From the NCBI RefSeq assembly GCF_900155985.1, contig NZ_FTMA01000001.1, positions 1,932,655-1,996,654 on the forward strand: DNA of 64,000 nucleotides. The letters are read 5' to 3'. The position numbers were made by a program, and so were the translations under genes. The notes under the pieces are model-generated. The model was not told the DNA's origin. It searched no databases and saw only the letters and a program-made list of their open reading frames with translations. The stretch is from Maribacter ulvicola. GTDB taxonomy: Bacteria > Bacteroidota > Bacteroidia > Flavobacteriales > Flavobacteriaceae. Positions 18,666 through 27,375 of this stretch are shown here, one piece after another; position 1 is the stretch's first letter, and every line of letters begins with the position of its first letter.

Positions 18666-19067
18666 ATGGATATATTACTTATAGAAGATGATTTAATTGA
18701 AGTAATGAAATTGAAACGAACAATTTCTAAACTTAATTTAAAACATTCTATCCAAGAGGCCAAAAACGGAGAATCTGCCTTAACGTATTTAAGATCAGGT
18801 GAGAAATTACCAGATATTATATTGTTAGATTTGAATATGCCAAGAATGAACGGTATAGAATTTCTTTCTATTTTAAAGGAAGATGAGCAGCTTCGGTATT
18901 TACCTACAATCATATTGACCACATCTGAAAATAGAGCAGATTTACTAAAGTGCTATGAGGTTGGTATAGCTGGCTACGTAATCAAGCCTTTAAAATATGA
19001 GGATTATGAGTATAAATTAAATGCTGTTTTAGAGTACTGGAATGTTAATCAATTAGTGAAAGGCTAA
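18666..19067 (+). CDS. Single-domain response regulator (CheY/Rcp1-like)
   Basis: A 133-residue receiver-only protein. The acidic pair is in IEDD (residues 7-9), the phospho-acceptor is Asp55 in ILLDLNMP, a Thr is in IILTTSEN, and the Lys is in YVIKPL. No output domain is present. It sits 80 bases before the H-NOX gene and behind the LytTR-type repeat. Because the two kinases of the operon lack receiver domains and a free HPt protein is encoded downstream, this protein is a good candidate for the intermediate receiver of a split phosphorelay. That role is inferred; the domain is certain. Confidence 0.88.
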   Translation: MDILLIEDDLIEVMKLKRTISKLNLKHSIQEAKNGESALTYLRSGEKLPDIILLDLNMPRMNGIEFLSILKEDEQLRYLPTIILTTSENRADLLKCYEVGIAGYVIKPLKYEDYEYKLNAVLEYWNVNQLVKG

Positions 19068-19117
19068 CAAAAAAGCTCATTTCACAACATTTTCCCTCAT
19101 TTTAGTATTAATTTTCC

Positions 19118-19125
19118 TACGTTTG
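19118..19125 (+). promoter_or_regulatory. -7 promoter element before the H-NOX gene
   Basis: TACGTTTG is a perfect TAnnTTTG match 22 bases before the H-NOX ATG; no clear -33 box. It suggests the sensor operon can be transcribed apart from the receiver gene. Confidence 0.45.
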
Positions 19126-19146
19126 AATATATTATAAAAAATTCAG

Positions 19147-19689
19147 ATGAAAGGAATAGTATTTACCGAGTTTTTAGAAATGGTCGAATCCGAGTTTGGG
19201 TTAGAGACCGTTGATAATATTATTGAAAAATCAGATCTGCCTTCCCAGGGCATTTACACCTCTGTAGCCACTTACGAATTCAATGAAATGGTGGCCTTGA
19301 TCACCCAGCTAAGCGAAGAAGTAGATTTGCCGGCCGGAGATTTAATATATGCGTTTGGACTTTATTTGTTCTCTAGTCTTAAAAATGCCCACCCAGAGGT
19401 TATTCAAAGTTACCGATCTCCCATTGGTTTGCTTTACTCCATAGAAGATCATATTCATGTACATGTAAAAAAGCTTTATCCAGATGCTGAGCTACCTACA
19501 TTTAAAATTCTAGAAAAAACCGATAATTCTATTTCAATGATCTATTCTTCTTCTAGAGGGTTATATAGATTGGCGCATGGTCTTATTGAAAAAGCTTTCG
19601 AGCACTTTAACGGAAAAGCTGATATAACTTATGAGCTTCTTAAAGAAGATGGCACAGAAGTGAAATTTGACGTTGTACAACATGGATAG
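19147..19689 (+). CDS. H-NOX haem nitric-oxide sensor
   Basis: A 180-residue stand-alone haem-NO/O2-binding (H-NOX/HNOB) protein, cytoplasmic. The haem-binding signature is complete. The proximal histidine lies in DHIHVHVKKLYPDAELP (most likely His104 of the HxxV context), and the porphyrin-contact YxSxR motif is YSSSR at residues 133-137. The family binds NO and modulates a partner kinase, here the PAS kinase whose start overlaps the end of this gene by eight bases. I see no obvious distal Tyr that would argue for O2 binding. The NO role comes from the family, not from this sequence directly. Confidence 0.92.
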   Translation: MKGIVFTEFLEMVESEFGLETVDNIIEKSDLPSQGIYTSVATYEFNEMVALITQLSEEVDLPAGDLIYAFGLYLFSSLKNAHPEVIQSYRSPIGLLYSIEDHIHVHVKKLYPDAELPTFKILEKTDNSISMIYSSSRGLYRLAHGLIEKAFEHFNGKADITYELLKEDGTEVKFDVVQHG

Positions 19690-21658
19690 TAAGGAAGTTA
19701 CTCTTCTTAAGAGAGCCTTGGAAAGGCAAAAAAAGGCACGCCAACAAGCCGAGAAAATATTAGAAGAAAAATCTATTGAGCTTTATGAGGTTGCGCGTCA
19801 CTTAAGGGAGTCTAATAATAAACTTGAAAATTTATTGAGTGAAAAGACCTCTGAACTAGATGGGGTCTTTATCAATATTATAGATCCATATGTGGTCATG
19901 GATTTATCATTCAATGTGGTAAGCATGAACCAATCTGCGAAGGACTTCTTAGGTTTTGATAATGAAAAAGAGGAAATCAACCTTTGGAAACTAGTGCATA
20001 AAGATTTTATGGAATACACCATAGAATCTTTTAGTAGCTTGAGAGAGGTTGGTATGCTAAAAAATTATAGAGCTAAAATCGTACTAAGAGACGGTGTGGA
20101 GAAATGGGTTGAAATTAATGCAAGTCTAATTTTTAATAAAGATAAACAACCTATTGCAGCTCAAGGTATTGTTCGTGATATTACTCAAGAAATGGAGATT
20201 ACAGAACTATTATCTGAACAAAAAAAGCAATTAGATATTATTGTGAACACCTCTCCCCTTGGTATTGTTCTTTCCGATACTGAAAAAATAATAAAAGTAA
20301 ACCATGCAATGACTAATTTGCTTGGTTATAGTTCGCAGGAACTAATAACTATGAATATAGCAGAAATAACCGCTACTGATAATGTAGAGGAAAGCAAACG
20401 GTTAATGCAACGAATTTATGATGGTGAAGTAGATGAATTTACAGTATCAAAGAAATATATTAATAAGAGTGGAGAGACTTTATATCTAAAAGTATCTCTC
20501 AATGCAGTTAAGAACACTAGAAACGAGACACGTTTTGTTCTTGGGATGTTAGAAGATATTACCAAACAGCATGAAGCTGAAGTAAAATTAAAAGCGGAAA
20601 GAGAAAAATATAGTGACATTATCGCTAATATGAATTTAGGTTTGTTAGAAGTAGATGAAAAAGATAATATTCTTCTGGCCAACCAAAGTTTTTGTGATAT
20701 GAGCGGCTTTGAGGAACATGAACTTATTGGTAAAAACGCCACAGATTTCTTTAAGGTTGAAAATAAGAATGTTATTAAGGCAGAATTAAAATTAGAAGCA
20801 GGTGGTAAATCAAATTCGTTTGAAGTAGAAGTACTGAATAAATCTGGGGATAAAAAACATTGGCTCATTAGTGGTGCTCCTAGATATAATGAAGCAGGTG
20901 AAGTAGTTGGTTCGGTAGGGGTTCATTTAGATGTCACAAACCAAAAAGAACTGGAACTACAAAAAGAGCAATTGGTAAAAGATTTAGAGAATAGCAACCA
21001 AGGCTTGCAAGAATATGCACATATAGTTTCACATGACCTTAAATCGCCTCTTAGAAGTATAAGCGCCCTAGCAACTTGGCTAAATGAGGATTACAAAGAT
21101 GTTTTAGATGAAGGTGGTAAACAGAATCTTGAACTTATGCAAGAGAAAGTTGCTTCTATGGATAAGTTAATACACGGTATTCTTGAATATTCTACTGCAA
21201 ATAGTTCTGTATTAGATGATTCTAAAGTAGATTTAAATGTAGTTATTGCTGATATTGGTGAAACAATTTATATACCTGACCATGTAAAATTAGTAATTCC
21301 TGAACCTTTGCCTACTATTTTAGCAGATAGAATTAAGGTGCACCAAGTTTTTCAAAATATTATCGGTAATGCCGTAGTTCATATAGAAAGAGAAATAGGC
21401 CTTGTAGAAGTGCTCTATAAAGATGATGGTGAATTTTGGCAATTTACCATTAGTGATAATGGCGTAGGTATACCAGAAGAATATCATAAGAAGATTTTTG
21501 ATATATTCCAATCTATAGGAAATAACGAAAGATCTACAGGTATAGGGCTGTCTATAGTGAAGAAGATTATAGATAGGTACCAAGGTAACGTATGGGTAGA
21601 TAGTGTGGTTGGAGAAGGAACCCAGTTTCATTTTACCATTAAAAAAGACCATAACTAA
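19682..21658 (+). CDS. PAS-domain histidine kinase partnered with H-NOX
   Basis: Cytoplasmic sensor kinase of about 658 residues without membrane segments. A coiled-coil N terminus (LERQKKARQQAEKILEEKS) is followed by three PAS domains, a HisKA domain with the phospho-acceptor His in HIVSHDLKSPLRS, and an ATPase domain with N box NIIGNAVVH, G1 DNGVGIP and G2 GIGLSIVKK. No receiver domain. The ATG at 19682 is preferred to one 15 bases upstream because it gives a short overlap with the H-NOX gene. The arrangement (H-NOX then kinase) is the classic partnership in which NO-bound H-NOX alters autophosphorylation. Partner receivers are probably the single receiver or the LytTR regulator of the same operon. 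Confidence 0.92.
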   Translation: MDSKEVTLLKRALERQKKARQQAEKILEEKSIELYEVARHLRESNNKLENLLSEKTSELDGVFINIIDPYVVMDLSFNVVSMNQSAKDFLGFDNEKEEINLWKLVHKDFMEYTIESFSSLREVGMLKNYRAKIVLRDGVEKWVEINASLIFNKDKQPIAAQGIVRDITQEMEITELLSEQKKQLDIIVNTSPLGIVLSDTEKIIKVNHAMTNLLGYSSQELITMNIAEITATDNVEESKRLMQRIYDGEVDEFTVSKKYINKSGETLYLKVSLNAVKNTRNETRFVLGMLEDITKQHEAEVKLKAEREKYSDIIANMNLGLLEVDEKDNILLANQSFCDMSGFEEHELIGKNATDFFKVENKNVIKAELKLEAGGKSNSFEVEVLNKSGDKKHWLISGAPRYNEAGEVVGSVGVHLDVTNQKELELQKEQLVKDLENSNQGLQEYAHIVSHDLKSPLRSISALATWLNEDYKDVLDEGGKQNLELMQEKVASMDKLIHGILEYSTANSSVLDDSKVDLNVVIADIGETIYIPDHVKLVIPEPLPTILADRIKVHQVFQNIIGNAVVHIEREIGLVEVLYKDDGEFWQFTISDNGVGIPEEYHKKIFDIFQSIGNNERSTGIGLSIVKKIIDRYQGNVWVDSVVGEGTQFHFTIKKDHN

Positions 21659-21669
21659 TACAACTAAAG

Positions 21670-22800
21670 ATGAAAACAGTACAAGCAATTAAAAAACCAA
21701 ATGAGTCTTTTGTACTCCAAAATCCGGTGCCATTAAACGAACCCCTGGTATTGGTTTTTGGCAATAGATATATGCTAGAAAATGAACAAATTTATGATGA
21801 GGTTAAAGCTTTGTTCCCTAACGGTCATATAGTATTTGGTACAACATCTGGTGAAATTATAGATGATAAGGTTTTGGATGGTACGGTTGTTTTAACCGCT
21901 ATAGAATTTGAAAAAAGTTTCGTATTGGTTAAACGTTGTAATGTAAATGATTTTCAGAATGATGATGAAAAATTAGGAGAGCGCTTAATAGCGGAATTTC
22001 CTAAAGAAGACTTAAAGCATTTGTTTGTCATATCTGAAGGTAGTACCGTAAATGGTAGTGCACTTATTGAAGGACTTGAACATTTAAAAAATACTAGTTT
22101 TGGACTATCTGGAGGGCTTTGTGGAGATGATGATCGTTTTGAGAGAACGTTAGCTTCTTATAATGAAAACCCTAAAGAAGGAGAAATTATAGCCATTGGT
22201 TTTTATGGTGACTCTTTAGAAATTACGAGCTCTAATTTTGGGGGATGGACCACTTTTGGACCAGAACGTATCGTTACAAAATCTGAGGGAAATTTGCTTT
22301 ATGAATTAGACGGTAAACCAGCATTGGACCTTTATAAAAAATATTTGGGTGAGAAGGCAGTAGAATTGCCCAAATCGGCTTTACTCTATCCGCTAAGTGT
22401 AAAAGCAACTGAAGACTCAGAACCGCTAGTAAGAACAATTCTTAATATAGATGAAGTTGAAAATACAATGACACTTGCTGGTGACGTTCCTGAAGGTTCT
22501 CGCGTGCAATTAATGATGTCTTCTATAGATGATATAGCGAACGGGGCTTCAAGAGCTGCAGAACTGGCTATGGATGGTAGAACTAATTCTCCTGAGCTAG
22601 CTTTATTAATAAGTTGTATAGGTAGAAAATTGGTCATGGACCAACGTACAGAGGAAGAGATAGAGGAAGTTAAAGCTGTAATAGGCAATAATACAGTAAT
22701 AAGCGGGTTTTATTCTTATGGAGAAATGGCTCCGTTCAGTGGTCAAGATAGTTGTAAATTGCATAACCAGACTATGACTATAACTTTATTTAGCGAATAA
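21670..22800 (+). CDS. FIST-domain sensor protein (NosP-like)
   Basis: A 376-residue protein with the FIST N and FIST C domains: N-terminal IVFGTTSGEII, then FGLSGGLCGDDDRFERT, and a C-terminal portion with LALLISCIGRKLVMDQR and SGFYSYGEMAPF. FIST proteins are small-ligand sensors, and one branch, NosP, binds haem and nitric oxide and controls an adjacent kinase. Here it lies between two kinases, 11 bases after the first, and its stop overlaps the start of the second by one base (TAATG), indicating coupling to that kinase. Whether it binds haem cannot be read from sequence; amino-acid sensing is the alternative. Confidence 0.88.
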   Translation: MKTVQAIKKPNESFVLQNPVPLNEPLVLVFGNRYMLENEQIYDEVKALFPNGHIVFGTTSGEIIDDKVLDGTVVLTAIEFEKSFVLVKRCNVNDFQNDDEKLGERLIAEFPKEDLKHLFVISEGSTVNGSALIEGLEHLKNTSFGLSGGLCGDDDRFERTLASYNENPKEGEIIAIGFYGDSLEITSSNFGGWTTFGPERIVTKSEGNLLYELDGKPALDLYKKYLGEKAVELPKSALLYPLSVKATEDSEPLVRTILNIDEVENTMTLAGDVPEGSRVQLMMSSIDDIANGASRAAELAMDGRTNSPELALLISCIGRKLVMDQRTEEEIEEVKAVIGNNTVISGFYSYGEMAPFSGQDSCKLHNQTMTITLFSE

Positions 22801-23858
22801 TGCATTCCCTTTTAAAAAGACAAATTCGAAAGTATTTACCTGAGGATCTAAAGGCACATTCAGAAATGGAGCGCTTCTTAGAGGCTATCGAAAAGTCTTA
22901 TGAAAATTATGACGATAAATTCTCTATGCTTCAAAGGGCATCAACAATTAGTTCTGATGAACTTTTTGTTGCTAATAAAAAGTTACAGCAAGAGGCTTCT
23001 CAACAAAAAAATATTCTCGTTTCTCTAGAAAACGCTATTCGTAGTTTAAGAGAAAATTTAAACGATGAAAATGATTTAAAGGTTCAAGATGATTTTAATA
23101 CAGAACAACTTGCATCTTACATAAGCAATTTGGCATCTCAAGTATCGACGATGGCTACAGAAAAAGATAAATTACTTTCTAGTTTAGAAAACCAGAATGA
23201 ATCTTTGAACAATTATGCACAGATGGTGTCTCATGATTTAAGATCTCCTATTAGAAATATTAGTGCATTAATGAATTGGATAAGAGAAGATGAAAAAGAA
23301 AATTTTTCTGAGACAAGTAAAGATAATTGTTTATTGATATCTGATAATTTGAGAAAAATGGATAAGCTCGTTACTGGTATTCTAAGCCATGCTACCATGG
23401 GAGAAACCAAAGAAAAAAGAGTTGCGTTCAAGTTAGAAGAGTGCTTAAGAGATATAGAAAAGACCATTTTTGTTCCAGAAAATGTAACTTTTAAGTTTCC
23501 GGAAAACTTGCCAGAAATGGTATTTGAACGAGAACGGTTAGAGCAACTGTTCATGAACTTGTTTTTAAATGCCATTACTGCTACAGAACATTTAGAAAAT
23601 GGGTTAATAGAAATTAACTATCAGCCAGATGAGGTCTATTGGAAATTTAGTGTTTCTGATAATGGAAAAGGAATTCCATTAAAACATCAAGAAGGTATTT
23701 TTCAAATGTTCAAAAAATTAGAAACAGCCAATAATGCTACAGGAATAGGACTTGCAATTGTTAAGAAAATTACAGTTCTTTATGAAGGTAATGTGTGGTT
23801 GAAGTCAGAAGAAAATGTAGGTACTACGTTTTTTATAACTTTAAAAAAAAATGTATGA
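22800..23858 (+). CDS. FIST-associated histidine kinase
   Basis: A 352-residue soluble histidine kinase. The N terminus (LLKRQIRKYLPEDLKAHSEM and on to about residue 60) resembles the helical domain often found on kinases encoded beside FIST genes. A coiled coil, HisKA with His145 in MVSHDLRSPIRN, and an ATPase domain with G1 DNGKGIP and G2 GIGLAIVKK follow. It has no PAS or receiver domain and no membrane segment. It is coupled by TAATG to the FIST gene and by an ATGA overlap to the HPt gene, so signal flow FIST to kinase to relay is likely. Confidence 0.9.
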   Translation: MHSLLKRQIRKYLPEDLKAHSEMERFLEAIEKSYENYDDKFSMLQRASTISSDELFVANKKLQQEASQQKNILVSLENAIRSLRENLNDENDLKVQDDFNTEQLASYISNLASQVSTMATEKDKLLSSLENQNESLNNYAQMVSHDLRSPIRNISALMNWIREDEKENFSETSKDNCLLISDNLRKMDKLVTGILSHATMGETKEKRVAFKLEECLRDIEKTIFVPENVTFKFPENLPEMVFERERLEQLFMNLFLNAITATEHLENGLIEINYQPDEVYWKFSVSDNGKGIPLKHQEGIFQMFKKLETANNATGIGLAIVKKITVLYEGNVWLKSEENVGTTFFITLKKNV

Positions 23859-24175
23859 TAGAGCAACCAAACTTAAACTATGTAAATGAACTTGCTGGTG
23901 ATGACCAGGCGTTTAAAGATCAATTTATAGCTATTATTAAAAATGAATTTCCTTTAGAGAAAGAGGAGTATTTTGGTCATGTAGAAAATTTAAGGGTAAA
24001 AAAAACAGCTGAAATCGTTCATAAACTAAAACATAAATTCAATATTTTAGGAATGGAAAATTCTTATAAACTAGCAGTGGCTTATGAGATGGAATTATTG
24101 GAAGGAAAACACAATAGTCAATCTAAATTTGTTGAAGTATTGGAAACTATTGATGAATATATAAAAGCTATTTAA
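23855..24175 (+). CDS. HPt phosphotransfer protein
   Basis: A 106-residue single-domain histidine phosphotransferase. The motif VHKLKHKFNILGME resembles the HPt signature HxLKG...LG, with His56 as phospho-acceptor. The start at 23855 is chosen because ATGA overlaps the kinase stop; a longer in-frame start at 23795 would run through the kinase catalytic domain. The LytTR regulator begins directly after its stop codon with no gap. A free HPt here implies a four-step relay (kinase, receiver, HPt, receiver) assembled from separate proteins. The relay order is inferred. Confidence 0.85.
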   Translation: MIEQPNLNYVNELAGDDQAFKDQFIAIIKNEFPLEKEEYFGHVENLRVKKTAEIVHKLKHKFNILGMENSYKLAVAYEMELLEGKHNSQSKFVEVLETIDEYIKAI

Positions 24176-24886
24176 ATGAACTGTATTATAATTGATGATG
24201 AAGCTACGGCAAGAGCAGTTGTTAAACAACTGTGCTCAAAAATTCCTGAGCTAGATGTCGTTGAAGAATTTGATAATGCAATTTCTGCAATCAAGTTTTT
24301 AAATCAGCAAACTATTGATGTCATCTTTCTAGATATTCATATGCCTGGCTTTAGTGGTGTTGATTTTGTGCAGACACTTAAAGACCCCCCTAGAGTGGTG
24401 ATGACCACTTCTGATACAGATTTTGCCATAGCGGCTTATGAGTATGAGTGTATCGTTGATTATTTGGTAAAACCGATTACGTTAGCACGTTTTGAAAAAA
24501 GCATAGAGAAAATTAAGAGTAGTTCACCAAAAAAGGCACAGGCACAGGTAACATCTCAACAAAATTCTCCTGAAGGTGAAGATTTATATATCAATATTGA
24601 TCGAAGACTTATTAAATTAAAACTCAATGAAATTTTGGTTATAGAAGCCAAAGGAGATTATATCGACGTTAAAACTCAGAAAGAAGAACATAGAGTACAT
24701 ACAACTTTAAAGAAAATTAAAGAGAAATTACCAGAAAAATTGTTCTTACAAATACACCGGTCTTATATAATCAATTTTACAAAAATAATTGATATAGAGG
24801 ATAATAGCGTGCTAATTGCAAAGAATGTAGTGCCCATAAGCCGATCTAACCGTCCAGAGCTAATGAGACGGTTAAACTTACTTTAA
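24176..24886 (+). CDS. LytTR-type response regulator
   Basis: A 236-residue response regulator with a receiver domain (acid pair DDE at residues 7-9, Asp53 in IFLDIHMP, Lys in YLVKPIT) and a C-terminal LytTR DNA-binding domain (from about residue 135, with VIEAKGDYIDVKT, FLQIHRSYIIN and VPISRSNRPEL). LytTR proteins bind direct repeats about two helical turns apart, and such repeats occur at 18579-18611 and 30132-30163. Last gene of the H-NOX/FIST operon, so the likely transcriptional output of the relay. It converges with the next receiver gene. Confidence 0.93.
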   Translation: MNCIIIDDEATARAVVKQLCSKIPELDVVEEFDNAISAIKFLNQQTIDVIFLDIHMPGFSGVDFVQTLKDPPRVVMTTSDTDFAIAAYEYECIVDYLVKPITLARFEKSIEKIKSSSPKKAQAQVTSQQNSPEGEDLYINIDRRLIKLKLNEILVIEAKGDYIDVKTQKEEHRVHTTLKKIKEKLPEKLFLQIHRSYIINFTKIIDIEDNSVLIAKNVVPISRSNRPELMRRLNLL

Positions 24887-24905
24887 GCATAAGCTTAGCA
24901 TTTAT

Positions 24906-25319
24906 CTACCAATTTTCATGATAGATTTTTTTAAATATTTCTGCTAGTTGTACTTTGTCTACCGGCTTTACAACATAGCCTGTTAGTTCTTCAAAATGTG
25001 ATGCTCTTTTAATATCACTGTCACGCATAGACGAACTTACCATATAGATGTTTATGCTATTTTGAATTTTAGCTTTCAGCTTTTTAAACTCATTTAAAAA
25101 TCCCCATCCATCTAAAAAAGGCATATTGATATCTAAGAAGATTACTTCTGGGAGTTCTATCTTTTTTTCAGTGCAGTTAGAGATGTATTCAACAGCTTGT
25201 TCACCATCGGTAAAAGTGGATACCACCAATTCACTTGATAATTGATGTATGGTTTTTTCCATTAAATACAAATAAAGCTCGTCGTCATCAACCAGTAATA
25301 TGTTCGGTTTTGTTGTCAT
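24906..25319 (-). CDS. Single-domain response regulator
   Basis: A 137-residue receiver-only protein with acidic residues DDDE (11-14), Asp63 in IFLDINMP, and a Lys in YVVKPV. It has no output domain. It overlaps the upstream membrane kinase by four bases (ATGA), so the two form a cognate pair. Output may be protein-protein contact, or phosphate transfer through the HPt protein encoded next door; neither is proven. Confidence 0.88.
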   Translation of the reverse strand: MTTKPNILLVDDDELYLYLMEKTIHQLSSELVVSTFTDGEQAVEYISNCTEKKIELPEVIFLDINMPFLDGWGFLNEFKKLKAKIQNSINIYMVSSSMRDSDIKRASHFEELTGYVVKPVDKVQLAEIFKKIYHENW

Positions 25320-27109
25320 TTTTTAAATATTATTTTAAACGTGGTTCCTATTCCTACTTTACTATCTATTGTTATTATTGCATTAAGTGCTTCTAACTGA
25401 GATTTTATCAAGAATAACCCCATTCCCTTTCCAGAAATATTTCTATGGAATCTCTTATAGAGTTTAAACACATTTTCGCCATGCCTATCAAGATCTAGTC
25501 CTATACCATTGTCTCTAACATATAGAACTTGTTGATTGTTTTCTATGGTAGATTCAAATTCAATGTATGAGTCTACGTTTTCTCTTTTATATTTTATGGC
25601 ATTAGATATGAAATTATGTACTATACTTTTAAAATAAAATCTAGAATAAGAGATATGATCCCATACTTCTAAGTTTAACCGTACTTCAAAACCGCTATTG
25701 TCTAATAGTGTTTCTGTAAATTCATGTTTTACCTCATGTATAAGTTCTAGTATATCTATATCAATTATTTTAATTTCCTTGTTGTCAAGAATAGCTACAT
25801 AATCGTTGATATCTTCTGTTAATTGGGTTATACTATGGGCAACTTGCCCTAATTTAGGTAATAATTGATGTAATATTTCTGGTTTTTTTTCTTTCTGTAT
25901 CATTTCAACAATAACAGACATACTGGTTACCGGAGAACGCAAATTGTGTGAAATTAAATAGTTGAAATCACTTAATTGCTTATTTCTAATTTCTAAACTA
26001 TTATTCATTTCATTGACTATGACATTATTTTCTTCTAATTTAACTTTATTCCTTGTCAACAAAATATTTTTACTTTCTAGCTTTCTGTAAAATAACTCTT
26101 TTTCTAGTTTCTTTTTTTGAAAAATATAACATAGCGTTAGTAGACTAATAATTGAAATAATATTAAAGGTTAATAAGCTTTCAAATACAGGCTGTAATTC
26201 GGCTGTTACTAATCTTGGAGGTATTTCCAAAGCCATAATCCAATTAGAGGGGGTTACTATTTCTGTTGGTACGTTAGAAATAGAACCAAACGTAAATCTT
26301 GCTCCATTTAAATTAATAGATTGCTGCGACCATATATGACCATTTTCAATAAAAGTGCTGTCTTGGTTTTGGGTTATTGCTTTGGTATATAAAATACCGT
26401 CTCTAGTACTTTTTTTATTTCCGGATTCATAGGGTAAATCATCTTCTATAGTACTGGCACTTATAACTCTAAAATCCTCATCTAATAAATAAACATTTTT
26501 GTCTTCAACTTTATATTTTATTTGGTCCAGAATTTTTTTCATTTTAAAATTGATGACCACTAAACCTATTTGGTTTTGCTCATTATCAAAAATAGGAGCC
26601 ACAGTTCTAATTACTGGTTTATGCGGTTTTTCAATTTCTCCATTTTCTTTATTTAAGCTTATTTGCGAAAGATATATTTGATCTTTTTTTAATTGTAATC
26701 CTGCTTTTACATAAGGATGGTAGTTTTTATTTTGCAAAGGGCTAATTATAATAGAATCGTTTCCAATCCGTTCTGCCCTAAAAAATTCTTTGCCTTCTAA
26801 ATCTATAAAGCGGAACTGATCATAAAAAGTGATATCCTCAATAAGTTCTAGATAGGACCTTAAGAATGAGGAATGTGCTATTAAAGGATCAAAATTCTTT
26901 GGATATTTTAAATTGGCCCAATAATGGGTATTACGTAAAAAAGAATGGCATTCTTCTTCAAAGGAAACCTTCTTCATCGTGTTTGCACGAATCTGACGCT
27001 CCATAATAGTTTCAATTAGTTTTACCTTTTGGGAATAATATAAAAAAAGGGTAAGCGCAAGAAGTGGCAAATAAAGGCCAATAAACATCTTTAAAACTCT
27101 TTTCCACAT
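25316..27109 (-). CDS. Membrane sensor histidine kinase with Cache-like sensor domain
   Basis: A 597-residue kinase. A first membrane segment (about residues 8-25, MFIGLYLPLLALTLFLYYS) is followed by a large extracytoplasmic region (about 30-300) of Cache/dCache character (YFWANL-type start, RFIDLEGKEFFRAER, VINFKM). A second membrane segment (about 310-330), a short coiled coil, HisKA with the His of LISHNLRSPVTS and an ATPase domain (DNGIGLD, GKGMGLFLIKS) complete it. It probably senses a small extracellular ligand. Operon with the receiver gene at 24906, and located between the NO-type relay and the glycan locus, either of which it might feed. Ligand unknown. Confidence 0.9.
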   Translation of the reverse strand: MWKRVLKMFIGLYLPLLALTLFLYYSQKVKLIETIMERQIRANTMKKVSFEEECHSFLRNTHYWANLKYPKNFDPLIAHSSFLRSYLELIEDITFYDQFRFIDLEGKEFFRAERIGNDSIIISPLQNKNYHPYVKAGLQLKKDQIYLSQISLNKENGEIEKPHKPVIRTVAPIFDNEQNQIGLVVINFKMKKILDQIKYKVEDKNVYLLDEDFRVISASTIEDDLPYESGNKKSTRDGILYTKAITQNQDSTFIENGHIWSQQSINLNGARFTFGSISNVPTEIVTPSNWIMALEIPPRLVTAELQPVFESLLTFNIISIISLLTLCYIFQKKKLEKELFYRKLESKNILLTRNKVKLEENNVIVNEMNNSLEIRNKQLSDFNYLISHNLRSPVTSMSVIVEMIQKEKKPEILHQLLPKLGQVAHSITQLTEDINDYVAILDNKEIKIIDIDILELIHEVKHEFTETLLDNSGFEVRLNLEVWDHISYSRFYFKSIVHNFISNAIKYKRENVDSYIEFESTIENNQQVLYVRDNGIGLDLDRHGENVFKLYKRFHRNISGKGMGLFLIKSQLEALNAIITIDSKVGIGTTFKIIFKK

Positions 27110-27375
27110 AGTGATTTAATTAGAGTTTCATTTTCAATTGAATTTCTCGATTGGGGGAACGATAATTAAACCTACGCTAAAATAGGTAAAATTCTTACAT
27201 GTTATTGATTGCTTGAATGAAATTTTCAATTAATTCTAATTTCTATAACTTTAACAGTATATATGCAATAAAATGTTCATTTATATATTTAAATGATACT
27301 TGTAATTATGATTGTTTCTTTAGTTAGTAATTTGGATATCAACTTCTTGTATTGCTATTTTTAGTTAAAAATAGA

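Noticed and set aside
23795..23854. Longer start for the HPt protein
   Set aside because: The extra residues come from the kinase catalytic domain in another frame; the ATGA overlap at 23855 is the better start.
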